This document shows positions 21,132 to 33,503 of a stretch of 64,000 nt of DNA, one piece after another. This DNA comes from Macrolepiota albuminosa (lineage: Eukaryota > Basidiomycota > Agaricomycetes > Agaricales > Agaricaceae): assembly GCA_027475525.1 (NCBI GenBank), contig JAMWFC010000120.1:434001-498000 (forward strand), in the 5' to 3' direction. The notes under the pieces are model-generated. The model was given only the letters and a program-made list of their open reading frames with translations, had not been told where the DNA came from and searched no databases. Position 1 is the stretch's first letter; every line of letters starts with the position of its first letter. The position numbers were made by a program, and so were the translations under genes.

Positions 21132-22971
21132 ATGTCACACCCTTTTACGCCCCTCTGCTCCCCTACCCCCTCTCCTGCTGGAGATAACACCCTGTCATCC
21201 TGGCAGGAGTACGATCAGCGCTGGGGAGAATATGATCAGCAGCGGGATCGCCAGCAAATTAGTGAAATGGCCCGTGAGTGTCCGACATCATTACCTGTCC
21301 TTATTGTTCAATCGTCGCAGGCTCTGTAGGTTCCGGTTCTCGTCCGGCTGCTGGGTCTTCGTCTCTGGGTGGTCCCTCAATCCCTCCTGTAGTGGCCAGG
21401 CCATCCGGGGCACTGCAGAGGTCTCTCTCCCGTCCTCTTGGTTTGTCGTCTTGGTTCGACCGCCCATCCCTCGGGATAGGGGAGGTGTGGCCTGTCCCGG
21501 AGGCACAGCGCGTCCCTCAAGATCAGGTGACGCCAGAGCAATTTGCGGCTGCGCAGGGGCATTTCCATGGGCACCCGGCGCGCAGGTGGTGCGAGGCTGC
21601 AGGCCCGGTGAGTGTCGTCCGGAGTTGTTCAGAATTCTCCTGACTTCTCGCAGTGCGTGATGTGTGCACGCAGGGGGGTGACCTGCGAGTTCGAGGAGCC
21701 AGTGGTGGGGGCGCGTCGAGACACCTCGATGTGCACGGCTTGCCGTTTGCATCACGAGCAGTGTTCGGTGGGACTGGCTTGGAGGGTGTGGTGCATGGTG
21801 CAGGAGCAGGGTTGGGGAGAAGAGTGGGTGATGGAGCGACTGCGGGGGGTCCAGGGAACTCGTACAAGGACGAGGGCGAGGGGTCCGTTGACGGGTGCCA
21901 CGCCGTCCGGGGGCCAAGGGGGAGAGGGGGCCCCAGTGTGTCGGCATCACGCCAAGCATCCAGCTGTGGTGTGCTCATTGGGCAAAGAGCCGGAGGCGCC
22001 CTGCTGGGACAAGGGCAAGCGACGAGCCTTGCCTGAGCGTTTGGACGAGGACAAGCAGCCCCCCACTCATCGCCAAAGAAGGTCGCCTGGATCCCCGGTT
22101 GTGGGTCCCTCGAGGTCCGGTGGGGAGGTGCCCCTGCCTGACGTGGACCGACCCAATCCTGATGCCGCTCCCGAGCCCGAGGTCGAGCCTGATGTTGGGA
22201 GCACATACTCGGAGGCTCAGCAGGAGAGGAGGCTACAGGAGGATTTGCAGGCTGAGCGGGAGGTGGAGAGGGAGTCGGCGACCCGGGCTCAAGTGGCATT
22301 GGAGGAGGAGGTCGCGGCCTTGCAGGCTCAACTGGAGCAAGGGGATGGTCGATTGCTGAGGGCTGAGGTGCAGGAGACGAGGGCGGCAGAGTTACGGGAG
22401 TTGCTGGGGAGGGTAGAGGGGGCGCAGGCGAGTTTGGTCCATCGGAGGGGCTGGCTGGTAGGGAGCATGGCCGCCGCCCAGGGCGAGGCAATGCATAAGT
22501 GGGCAGTCTCTCCCTCTGGGCCCCCGACTAACTGCTTCAGGCTGGGCACAGGAGCATCGGCTCTTGTTAGATGGCGGCACCTCGGCGCACGCCTTCATCT
22601 CCCAGGGGCTGACCTCAGTGTCTGGTCTGGCCCCTGGCGAGGTGACTCAGGGCGTCAGTCACTTGGGGCGCCTGCTGACAGCCCACCAGAGGCGGAACCT
22701 CGTGGTCCCTGGGACCTGGGTGGAGGTAGTGGTGGACGCCGGAGAGCCTCTCCCTTCATACAACAAGAGGGTGGCGGCAGTGGTGGCAGCTATGGAGGCG
22801 GCAGTGGCAGCAGGGTTGGGGGCGAGCGCTTTGGGAGCCTCTGAGGAGTCAGGCCCTTCGATGGGGGGAGTTCCAGTGGGGCATTGGGGGTGTCAGGAAC
22901 GTCGGAGTCAGGAGTATAGGCTTTCTTGGTCCTGGAGTTGTCATTTTCTTGTTCGTTGTCCTATAATGTAG
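21132..22971 (+). CDS. Antisense cargo gene of element C: six-cysteine (Zn2Cys6-like) coiled-coil protein
   Basis: Exons 21132-21273, 21321-21607 and 21654 onward join with matching phases (introns with GTGAGT donors of 47 and 46 bp). Exon 3 opens exactly at the first cysteine of CX2CX6CX15CX2CX6C (CVMC, CTAC), just as in gene 1 of B. After it come a WCMVQEQGW region, a Pro-rich linker, a long coiled coil (near 22200-22430; AQQERRLQEDLQAER) and a helical C-terminus in a second frame (22564-22971). These last two parts must be joined by a further intron near 22450-22550 whose donor I cannot fix. Without it the frame stops at 22844. It lies between integrase and 3' LTR, antisense. A nucleic-acid-binding regulator is the most natural guess from the cluster. 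Confidence 0.72.
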
Positions 22972-23116
22972 TTTTTAGCTTGTATATACTGGTGACTTTG
23001 AGCGCGTAATGCAGGGAGATAGAAAAGAGAGAGAAACAAGGAACTTATTGGTGGGAGTTGAATCCCTGGTACTTCCAGAGGCAGGGGTTACGCCCTTGCA
23101 GCCATCTGTGGGATCC

Positions 23117-25673
23117 TTAGCCCCGGGGGGATTGGGGCTTGTCCAGGTGGGTCTCGTGAAAATGTCGGAGCTTGCCGGGGGCGTTCTTCAGGTTTGCCCA
23201 GGGCTCCCAGGTGTCGTCCTCTGGTCCGTAGCCGGCCCACCGCACGAAGTAGTTCAGTTGTCCTCGAATCACTCGCGAGTCAAGGATGTGGTCGACTTCG
23301 TAATGGTACTCGTTGTCCACCTCGAAGGGGGGGGGTTGGTTGGGGCGTTGTCCAGGGAAGGGCTTCGGGTCGTGCTTTTCAAGGAGTCGGACGTGGAATA
23401 TGGGGTGGAGTCCTCGTAATCCCAGAGGGAGGTCCAGGCGGTAGGCATGTGAGAATACCTTCCAAGGTTATCTTGAAGGGGCCGAAACACTTGTGATCGA
23501 GCTTCACTGACAGCCGTCTTGTCCGGAGGTTGCGTCGGTCGAGCCAAACGAGAGTACCGGGGCTCCAGTCGAGAGTGGTTTCTCGTTGGAGGTTGGCGTG
23601 CTTGGAATAGGCTTGGTTGGCGACGTCGATTTTGTTCCGGAGGAACTCGTGGAGGGCCCGGAGGTCCTGGGCGACCTCGTGGGTGGCGTGAGCGGGAATA
23701 TCCCAGAGGGACAGGGTTAGTCGGGGGTGGTACCCCTTATTGGTGAAGAAGGGGGATACCCCCATGGCGGAGTGGGGGGTGTTGTTGTAGGTGAACTTGG
23801 CGAGGGGGAGTTCGGCGTGCCAGTCGTTTTGGAGGTAGTTCACGTAGATCCGGAGGTACTGTTCCAGGGTCTGGTTGACCCGTTTGGTTTGTCCATCGGT
23901 TTCCAGGTGGTATGCGGTAGAGAGGTTGATGCAGACGCTGAGGGCCTTGCAGAGGGATGTCCAGAATTTGGAAATGAAGAGGGGACCCCGGTCGGAGACG
24001 ACGTTGTCAGGGAGTCCGTGCTTCGAGAACACGTGTTCCAGGAAGAGCCAGGCAAAACTAGGGGCGTCGTCGGTGGTGTGACAGGGAATAAAGATGGCTT
24101 GCTTCGTGAGTTGGCACACGATGACGAGGATGGCATCGAAGCCCTTCGACTCGGGGAGTTCAACAATGTGGTCCATGGAGATGGACGACCACGGGCATCT
24201 CCCAATGGGCAGGGGCTTGTGGTGGGGAACTTTGGCCTGGAGGCACAGTTCGCAGGCTCAGACGTATTGGATGACATCCTTCTTCATTCCTGGCCAAAAG
24301 TAAGTACGTGAGATGAGCTGGAGGGTCTTACGTATCCCCGAGTGTCCCTGGAGCTTATGGTCGTGATGCTGTCGGAGGATGTCAAGGCGGATGTTCTTGT
24401 GATCTGGGGCGTAGATACAGCCATCGCGGAGGAGTAGTTTGCTGTCAGGGAAAAAGGTGAAAGAGGGGTCAGGAGGGGGTTCATCAGGGGAGGGGTTCCA
24501 GGGTTCATGCCGGGTGAAATAGTCATCTCGGGGTGATTCCCGGATCTGTTTCAGGATTCCTTCCTTGTTCAAGATCAGTACTGCATTCAAATGTTTGGGG
24601 GGGATTACCATGCGATGGTTGAAGGTGTTTTGCTCTGTCTCGAAGGACTTCTTGGGATAGATGTCCGGACGTCGAGTTAGGGCATCAGGTTTGGCTCCGA
24701 GTCGTCCAGGGCAGTAGTGGATGGTAAAGTCGTATTTGGATAGAACTTCAGACCACTGAGCCTGTCTTCGGCTGAGAAGTTTGGTGGTCGTGAAGTACTG
24801 AAGGTTGTTGTAGTCCGAGTACACTTGGATTCGGTGCGGGGTACCCTCGAGGTAAGCTCGCCATTGCTTGAAGGCTTCGACAATCACGAGGAGTTCCTTG
24901 TCGTAGATGTCGTAATTGAGCTCGGCCAGGATCATTGATTGGGTGTAAAAAGCCACAGGTCAGAGCTCCTGGTTGTCCGGCTCCATTTGCAAGAGGATAC
25001 CCGCGATGGCATAGTTGGAGGCGTCGCACTCCAGGACAACCGGGAGAGTGGGGTCGTAGTGCCGGAGGATTGAGGCTGAAGTGAAAGCTTCCTTGAATAA
25101 GGTGAACGCACTTTGGCACTTACTGTCCCACCCCCAGGGGGTGTCCTTCCTGGTTAACCGGTTGAGGGATTTAGTGATACTGAAGTAGTTGTTGATGAAG
25201 CGTCGGTAGAAGTTTGCGAATCCAAGGAAGGATTGCACTTCCTTGACGTTCTTCAGAGGCGGCCAATTAAGGATTGCTTCGACCTTTGCGGGGTCCATGC
25301 AAACTCCGTCTGGGGTGACAATGACGCCGAGGTATTCGACTTCTGTAGTGTGGAATGAGCACTTCTCCGGTTTTGCGTGTAGGTTGTGGCTTCGGAGTTG
25401 TTCGAGAACTTGTCGGACGTGGATTTGGTGTTTGTCAAGGGAGTCCGAATAGATCAGGATATCGTCCAGGTAGACAATGACAAAGACGTTGTTCATGTCA
25501 TGGAAGATGTCGTTCATAAAGTACTGGAAGGTTGCGGGGGAGTTAGTCATTCCGAATGGCATTACCAGATATTCAAAGAGGCCGTAATGGGTGCGGTGAT
25601 GAGCCTGCATGCGGGGGAGTTAGTCATTCCGAATGGCATTACCAGATATTCAAAGAGGCCGTAATGGGTGCGG
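23117..25673 (-). pseudogene. Element C Pol, distal part: RT palm, RNase H, integrase, chromodomain
   Basis: Begins with the RT palm after the X insertion ([17 protein letters not shown]; catalytic YLDD near 25475). RNase H follows (VVLECDASNYAIAGI; VYSDYNNLQYF). The integrase zinc module has HSGIRKT and CELC, and the core has D in MDHIVEL and D in SDRGPLF. The third catalytic residue is replaced: QTKRVN (Lys codon 23883-23885) stands where the family has Glu. A chromodomain ([19 protein letters not shown]) ends at 23117. TGA stops lie at 24960-24962 and 24258-24260, and a frame change near 23440. Chromodomains steer integration to modified histones. The element is not autonomous as read. Confidence 0.9.
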
Positions 25674-25686
25674 TGATGAGCCTGCA
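25533..25686. repeat. Exact 77-bp head-to-tail duplication (likely assembly artefact)
   Basis: Copies 25533-25609 and 25610-25686 fall at the junction of C pol and X. Confidence 0.88.
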
Positions 25687-25975
25687 TCGTGGCTGGCTAC
25701 CGATAGCACCAATATCCACACCTCACATTGGCCCACTAGTACCACCAGAAGCGCCATGCTCTAGCGCTTCCAGTGCTATTTTTCTCATATTTTTACACTA
25801 ATAACTCGCAGCTACAGACTCCAATTACTCTCAGACCACTTTTTATGGCACCACTTATTCTTCGCACCACTATTGACACCTCGCCGCACCTTGCCACTTG
25901 CACTTCAAGGCTATACATTTACACAGACACTTGGCATCAGTCAATCTGGCATAATGCTCTTAGCCAGTGGCAGCG
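25674..25975. repeat. Left terminal inverted repeat of X
   Basis: About 302 bp. Its reverse complement occurs at 36993-37368 (interrupted by a 77-bp duplication) and its outer 71 bp again at 37521-37591. Confidence 0.75.
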
Positions 25976-26689
25976 CTTACAAGGGGAAATGATGAAGTAT
26001 TTCCGTGACAGCATCATTATGGACCTTTTTACTATACAATTCAATTCACCGCATTTACTTACATTTTTATCAGTTCACCACCCTCTAGCGGCGCTTAACC
26101 TCTTAGCGTTGGCTAACTTTCTTTACTATAAATACCTACTTTTTGTTAGTAGCACAGGGAATCAATTTGGCAGTAGGGATCATATCCCAACATTTTGGTC
26201 TCCATACACAACAGACTACCTCTTGTTGACCGTGTCAAGCAAGGGGACTCTGCTCTAGTTTTCTATATATTTTGGTCTCCATACGCAACAGACTACCTCT
26301 TGTTGACCGTGTCAAGCAAGGGGACTCTGCTCTAGTTTTCTATATTTCTCTCTCTCTAGCGCCTTGCAACTACGGCTTGGCTTTCGTGCTTAGATCTGCT
26401 AAGCAATCTCATCCTTTTATTATCACGTTCTAGGTGCTAACACTTAGCGCCTCTTAGTGACCCTTTCCCGCACCTCTTAGCGCCTTTCTTAGCGACTTTC
26501 CCACGCTCTTAGCGCTCCCCCTTAGCGACTTTTAGCGCCCTGTAGCCACATTTTGGAGCCTTACGCAAGTGCCTCCAATTATCCACTTTCCTTGCCACCA
26601 ACCTCTTGCCTACCGTGTGTTCTCTGGGACCTGTCCAGGACTCTCTCACACACTTAGCACGCCCAAAGCTATATTGGCTAAGTAGCTGC
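25976..26689. other. Interior of X up to the target duplicate of G
   Basis: No credible gene; a 161-codon frame at 25773-26258 lies mostly within the inverted repeat and has no recognisable features. The word TTAGCGCC and variants recur at least seven times between 26350 and 26540. gctgc at 26685-26689 is the left target duplicate of G. Confidence 0.5.
26192..26345. repeat. 77-bp head-to-tail duplication, one mismatch (likely assembly artefact)
   Basis: Copies 26192-26268 and 26269-26345 differ at one A/G. Confidence 0.88.
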
Positions 26690-26744
26690 ACTAGTGATAG
26701 TCCATGCAGCGCCCAGTGTATTCAGTACGAAATATACTGATTTG

Positions 26745-28886
26745 ATGGTGAGAGTGCTTACTATGGAGCTGCAAATGTATGTGCAGTGTAAGGCCACATG
26801 GCAATCGGGGGTCTCGACCCCCTGGAGCCACACGTCCGAGGAATGCTTGGCACGACGCAATCAAGACGTCGGAATCGAGCTAGTGGAGGCACTAGCATGG
26901 GCGCAAGAAGTGCCCGAAGTAAGACCGGTGAGTACTTTTTATACTCCAGCAGGACAAGGGTGGCGTGAGGAGCCCCTGCACATGCGTAACCAAGACCGTA
27001 GGACAGATGTGTCAGGTCTGGATGGGCACGATAGTACTGTGCTCAAAGTGGAGAGCGAGGCATCCGTGATGCCGCGCGTGCCCATGGCCGAAATGTTGAG
27101 CGACAGAGTCACGTATCAACGTATGCGCAATGGCAACCTCAGGACTAAGGGACAGTCCCTTATCGACGATCAGCTCATCGTATTCAAGGGCACTAAGCCC
27201 ATTGACGAGATGCGTCGTCAATTCATCATGCAGGGTCAGGAGAATCAAGCTTCTCCAGGTCCAGGGCGGCGCAACAATCATGATTGAGGAGACTTCCTCA
27301 ATCGAGATGGCGCCACGAGACGTGATGTCCCTGGTAACGGCCGGGATGACGGCCCTAGGTCGATTCCTCGAGACGAGGGCAATTATGCCCACAGTCGAGG
27401 AGGCTCGGGACGTCCCCCGCAAGGTGGACGGGGGAAGTCACTTCCCCATGCCGCTGATTTGGCGACTAGATCCCCGGGTCAGCGGGAAGCCATTCGAATG
27501 CATCGTGAAGCCATGCACGATTGCCTGCATCGAGTAGTCGATGATGCCCTGGGCGTAACCTTACGGTTACCAGACGGAGTGAAGCTGCGTAAAGCAGACA
27601 GTAGGCACATTTGCGCCTATACAGGCGCGTCCAAGTTCAGTGACCTGGAAGATTGGGCGATGGATGTATGCACCCATCTTGCCATGTGCTTATACGGAGG
27701 TGACCGTATGGAACGAGAACGAATCTTCGTTCTGCCTGAGTTCTTGGCCGGAGAGGCCATGGGTTGGTTTCGACGGGCAGTACTGCACGTCAACTGTGTC
27801 CAATATGACTGGACGTTTAAAGGAGTCCTTACAGGACTGTACGATCGATTCGTACACCCCTCAACGCTCCAGGATGCAAGGCGGGACTTCCAGTCTGCCA
27901 AGTACACCGAGAAGTTGGGAGTACAAGGGTTCTATGATACCCTTAATGACCATGCCCAGAACATGGCAGTATACCCAGACGGGTATACAATGCTCGAAAC
28001 GTTCTTGGATGGCATTCCAGCGGACATGCGCCGCTATTTGATACGTGAGGATGGATTGTCCCCAGAAGTCAACGATGTGGAAGAATTTGTGGCATATGCC
28101 ATCCGGTATGAGCAGTCTCTGAAGACTGCTAACCACTACGAACATCGGAGTGGACACAAAGGGGGACCCAGGCGACTACCGCCTGGTGGGACACCCTCAC
28201 GGAGTCAGCATGTGGGAACCTTCCTGGCCAAAAAGACCGATTTGGACCGTGACCGCAACACGTGGTTTGTTGTACGCAGAACCCCTGCTGCAAACCAAGG
28301 GCAGAGCCGCCCACGCCCAGAGCGGGCACCAGACGGAGAACGTCCTAAACCAAGGCCGGACTTCAAGCTGGCCAACCCACCGGGGCAGTCGGGGACTTGT
28401 TTTGCATGTGGCCAACCAGGCCACTATGCTACCAACTGCCCTGCAAAGCCAGGAACCCCGAGAAAGTATACACTCCGCGCCCACCTTCGAGCTGCACATA
28501 CTGCAGCCACAAGTGGGAGTGATGGAGACGTATCTGCCGATTCTGAGGCAGAGCACCCCACAAACAACCAGGAGCCCCCAGAGGAGGCATCGGGCGCCGA
28601 GCCCGAGAGTGTGGTCGTGGAGGGGGAGGAGTACGTCACAGTCGACGTATATGACGACGTCTACGACAATGAGTATTACAGTCGCGACAGCGACTCTGAG
28701 TGCCTAGCGGCAATGATGGATTGGCCGTCCACAAATGATCCCAAACGGAATAACATGGTTCGGATGAAGAAGGTGACCCTTCGTTGTGCAGAGGGCACTT
28801 TGCAGCGCCCTACATTGAAACGAGCAGACAAGGAGTGCCTGGTCTCGTATGTGGACGTAGACGGCCACAAGGCATGGACCCTATAG
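26745..28886 (+). pseudogene. Element G Gag
   Basis: One frame with ATG at 26745 or 26763, broken by TGA at 27285-27287 and ending at TAG 28884-28886. Retrotransposon gag core near 27640-28130 (FVLPEFLAGEAMGWF; GLYDRFVHPSTLQDARRDF). A canonical zinc knuckle CX2CX4HX4C (CFACGQPGHYATNC) lies near 28400, then an acidic tail. Homologous to relic F. The protease follows in the same frame directly after the TAG. Confidence 0.88.
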
Positions 28887-30041
28887 GACTCTGGGAGTAC
28901 TACATCGGGCATAACGCCCCAGTTCGCCCATGTGTATGGAATATCCGTGCAGGAGTTGGATACGCCATTGGCGTTACAGCTGGGCACCATAGGAAGCCGA
29001 GCCATGGTGCAGTATGGGACAAATGTGAATGTCCAAATGCCGGGCTCACGTAGCCGGGAATACATGGATGTAGCAAACTTTGATCGCTACGATATGATAC
29101 TGGGAACGCCATTCATGCGGCGTAACAAAGTCATACTAGACTTTGACCAATGTCAGGTACTAGTAAATGGGAAAGTGATCCCAGCCGAACGAGCTACAGC
29201 AGACGACACTGATAATCGTCTGCGACGTCATCGCACTATGGAGAAACGCAAGGACTCTCCATGACTGGGCCGGCGCAGAGTGCCGGCCGTGGAGGATGTG
29301 GAGGAAGAAGTGCAGGCTATGCCTGGACTGAGCGCAGACCACAACGTGGTAATGATGAGTGAGGAGGAGTATCAAGCCTCCAAGAGGAGCAACGAGCAAA
29401 TAATCACTCCTGACGTTCGAGGCGCAAAGCCTCCAGACAAGCACCATCAAAAGGCGAGACAACGGGAGGACTCAGTGGATGTATGTCCACCTACATCCTC
29501 ACGAGTCAAGTTGGAAGACTTGAGAGACAGCATCCAAGAGGCGGAAGCCTCAGGAGAGGGGGACACACGGTCCCTATGGGAGCGACCAGCCCCCCTGCCG
29601 GAGTACGACTGGGCATACGACCCCCGAATGCCGCAAGAGTGGAACGAGCTGGTGGCAGCCACGTGTGCGCAAAATGCGCACCAGAGATGGATGACCATCA
29701 ACCCAGCGTATTGCCAGCCAGCCCCAGACGAGGTGTCCATAGCGTACTCGCTTGTACATGAGGGAAGAAGCCTCGTGGCTTATAAGGCAGCAGCAGCGGG
29801 TGCTCCACTGAGACTACATATACCCAATGACAGTGTCAATCAAGTGCTCGCAATGCGCGAGCAGTATGCACCGCCGCCTCGGCCATCCTCAGAGACGGTG
29901 GAAGTACTTCCCCCGGTACGTAGGAAGGGGAAGCAGAAGGCGACAAGCCTTTGTGAGGAAGATATCCCTCGGTTGCGTCAGCAATGGCAAGAAGAATTTG
30001 CCGACATGGTCAACGGGACCAAGGAGGAGCTTCCACCATGG

Positions 30042-30195
30042 CGGGAGGTGAACCATGAGATCAATCTCATAGACGAGAGCAAGCAGTATAAGTACCACTT
30101 GCCGCGCTGCCCGTGCGCCGGGAGGTGAACCATGAGATCAATCTCATAGACGAGAGCAAGCAGTATAAGTACCACTTGCCGCGCTGCCCGTGCGC
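30042..30195. repeat. Exact 77-bp head-to-tail duplication (likely assembly artefact)
   Basis: Copies 30042-30118 and 30119-30195 split the RT frame of G. Confidence 0.9.
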
Positions 30196-31788
30196 CCTCC
30201 AGGAGCAACTACGTGATAAGACTAATCGCTATTTGAATGCTCAATGGTGGTCCCCATGCACCACCGCTCAAGCTGCACCGTTATTGTGCATCCCGAAGAA
30301 GGATGGAACCCTTCGAACAGCTCTTGATGCGCGTCAGCGCAATGACAATACCATAAAGGATGTAACTCCTTTACCAGATCAAGAGGTGATCCGGGAAGAC
30401 GTGGCTCGGGCGAAGTATCGCTCGAAGATTGACCTTACTGACGCTTACGAGCAGGTGCGCATTCGCACCGAGGACGTACCCAAGACCGTATTTGCGTCGA
30501 TCATGGGTACATTCATGAGCAATATAATGCAGATTGGAGACTGCAATGCTCCAGCAACTTTTCAGAGGCTAATGACCTCTATCTTCCGAGATGTAATAGG
30601 ACGTTTCATGCACGTCTACTTAGATGACATATTCATCTACTCGGATACTATGGAGGAGCATGAGCAGCACCTCAGAGTCGTATTCGAACGACTGCGCAAG
30701 TACAAGTTGTACTTGAAGTGGAAGAAATGTGAGCTCTATGCTCAGAGTATAGACTGCCTAGGGCATGTCATTGATGAACAGGGTATCCACCCCAATCAGG
30801 ACAAGCTTGATCGCATTCGGGAGTGGCAAACGCCCCGAAACTACAATGACATCCAACAGTTCGTTGGTCTTGTCAATTACATATCGAGCTTCTTGCCCGA
30901 TGTTACAGCCTATACTGGGCCACTTATGGCCATAACACAGAACGGGTCACCATTCAATTGGAGGCCGTTGCACCAGCGGTGCTTCGAGATGGTCAAACGG
31001 ATCTGTACAAAGACTCCGGTGATTCGACCAATTGACCCTAGACGGGATGAGCCGATATGGCTCATTTGCGACGCGTCCAAGACAGGCGTCGGAGCCATGT
31101 ACGGCCAGGGAAGCAGCTGGCAGACGTGCCACCCAGCAGGGTTCATGTCGAAGAAGTTCACGACGGCCCAGCAAAACTATGCGGTGCACAAGCTGGAGAC
31201 TCTTGCCATACTTGAGGCCCTCCTCAAGTGGGAGGATAAGCTGATGGGATACCCCATCCACATCATAACAGACCACAAGGCTCTTGAGTTCTTTAAAACT
31301 CAGGTGAACTTGTCGCCGCATCAGCGACGGTGGATAGACTACATGTCGAGATACCAGTTCGACATCACCTATGTTAAAGGTGAACTCAACAAAGTGGCAG
31401 ACTGCTTGTCACGCTACTTTGAGAGTGATGTAGTCGGGGAGGCTCACGAGCCTCATGAGTATGTGCAGGCAGACTGCCGCATAGACCCTGATGGAGAGGA
31501 TTTACCTCTCCACCGATACCAGGAGCTCAGGGAGCATGTCCTGGAAGTACGCGCTATGCGTGACGATGAACGGAGGCGAAGCACTCGCCTCAGAGAGCAG
31601 CATGAAGAGCGAGACGTAGCCGCCCAGTTGCTCAAGGAGCATGAAGTCGTGGACCCAGCATCCACTAGGGAGCACGAGCGCCATGATGTACCCGTTACGC
31701 TGGCGGAAATGCTCGAAGGCAAATTGCCTTCATCCCAGCCTCCTAGCCTGGTCAATGACGACTTCCGGCAGGAGGTGGTGCAGGACTA

Positions 31789-31942
31789 TGGCGATGATTC
31801 TCTCTTCGCCAAGATAATCGCCAATCCTGACGACCATCCTCGGTTCAGGCATGAGCCTGGTGGACTGGCGATGATTCTCTCTTCGCCAAGATAATCGCCA
31901 ATCCTGACGACCATCCTCGGTTCAGGCATGAGCCTGGTGGAC
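31789..31942. repeat. Exact 77-bp head-to-tail duplication (likely assembly artefact)
   Basis: Copies 31789-31865 and 31866-31942 split G between RNase H and integrase. Confidence 0.9.
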
Positions 31943-33503
31943 TCATCACGACGGAGAACCGTCAAGGGGTGGCAGTGGTATGCCTCCCCCGTACGCGAAC
32001 CATTGTTATGCGGGTCTTGGACCAGGCCCATGCCCTGGTGGGGCACTTTGGGGCCGCCCGGACGTTGGGCTACATCCGGAGATGGTATTGATGGCCACGT
32101 ATGGCCCAAGAAGTGACTAAGTTTTGCGCGTCATGTGCAGCGTGTCAGAGGGCAAAGTTGCCCCCTGGATCCCCTCCCAGGAAGCTACACCAGCTACCCG
32201 TGCCGGTGAAACCCTGGGATTCAATCGGAATGGACTTCGTAGGTCCCTTTCCCGAGTCCAGAGGGTTCGATTACCTCTGGGTAGTCATATGCCGCATGAC
32301 GAGCATGGTGCACCTCATACCGGTGCGAACTATGCTGACGGCTAAGGAGCTGTCTTGGATCTACCTGAGGGAGATCGTTAGGCTGCATGGGCTGCCTAGC
32401 ACCATTGTGAGCGACCGTGACTCGAAGTTCACGTCTCAATGGTGGAGAGAACTCCACAAACTGCTAGGAGCGCGACTCCTCATGTTGACGTCCTTCCATC
32501 CTCAAACGGATGGGCAGACAGAGCGGGCTAACCGCAGTATAGGTCAGATTCTGAGGGCAGTTGTTCGCCCTGACCAACGGGACTGGGTGGACTGGTGTCC
32601 ACTCACTGAGTTTGCAATTAACGCGAGTATCTCAGATACCACAGGGTATGCGCCCTTTGAACTCAACGGAGGGTATTTGCCCTCCATGCTGCACGAAGTT
32701 CGTGCTGATACGGTGGCTCACCGCGGAGTTGTCGAGTTCGCCAGGCAGGCCCTGGAGAACATTGCGGCAGCGCATGACGCCATCATAGAGGCGCAAGTCT
32801 TCCAGGCGAAAAACGCCAATCACCGTAGGTGAGCGGACCCGCCAATAGCAGTAGGAGCATTGGTCTACCTGTCAACACATAATCTAAAGCTCCCAAAGGG
32901 ACGGGCGAGTAAACTCTGCCCGAAATGGGTAGGCCCATACCGCGTCCTAGATGCAGAGCCAAGTACCTCCAACTACGTGCTGGAGTTGCCTCTGGCATTA
33001 CAGGAACGATGCATCGTTCCTAAGTTTCATGTGTCACTGTTGCGACTGTACAGCGCGTCTGACAATGCGCTGTTCCCTAACAGGGCAACCCCGGGCCCCT
33101 ATGATTTTGGGGCTCGAGACGATGACAAATGGTTCGTCGAGTGCATAATTGGGCACCGGTGGACTGAGCGTAACACGCTCGAGTTTGAGGTACATTGGTC
33201 CCTGGGAGACACAACATGGGAGCCACACTCCCATTGCTCCAAGTTAGCGGCACTTGACCGTTATTTGGAGTTGAAGGGCGTTAAGCACCCACATCAATTA
33301 AGTAAGCATGCTGGCGCTTAATTTGATCGGCAGTGCCGATCGCGGCTTGGCTGAGTTGGTCAGCAGCTGTGGCTGAAACACGTCTTAAAAGGCAAAATTT
33401 CTTTTTCGCTTTTTTCCCCAACCACCGTGGACCTGAGTGAACAGCAGCAGCAGCAGTTTGAGAGTACGCTGTTGGTCTTACTGTCAGCTGAAGGGGGGGG
33501 CAG

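Larger units (their letters stand above)
28887..33321 (+). pseudogene. Element G Pol: protease, RT, RNase H, integrase, chromodomain
   Basis: Protease DSGSTTS just after 28887, with MILGTPFM near 29100. RT has YLDD near 30622 and an unusual SNIMQIGDCNAPATF stretch in the fingers-palm. RNase H: ICDASKTGVGAMYG. Integrase: HALVGHFG...CASCAAC zinc module, then D in GMDFVGPFP, D in SDRDSKF and E in GQTERAN, all present. A chromodomain covers WFVECIIGHRW to LERYLELKG near 33125-33290. TGA codons stand at 29262, 32089 and 32830, and two 77-bp artefacts (30042 and 31789) shift the frame. Otherwise it is full length for a chromovirus. Confidence 0.9.

Noticed and set aside
21291..22491. Minus-strand Pro-rich frames of 222 and 322 codons opposite the C cargo gene
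   Set aside because: Low-complexity shadows without splice support or motifs.
25773..26258. 161-codon frame in X
   Set aside because: Mostly inside the inverted repeat, hydrophobic by chance and repeated inversely at 36988-37194; no motif.
26800..26840. tRNA-like GGGGTCTCGACCCC
   Set aside because: Only one arm can be drawn and it lies in the gag frame of G.
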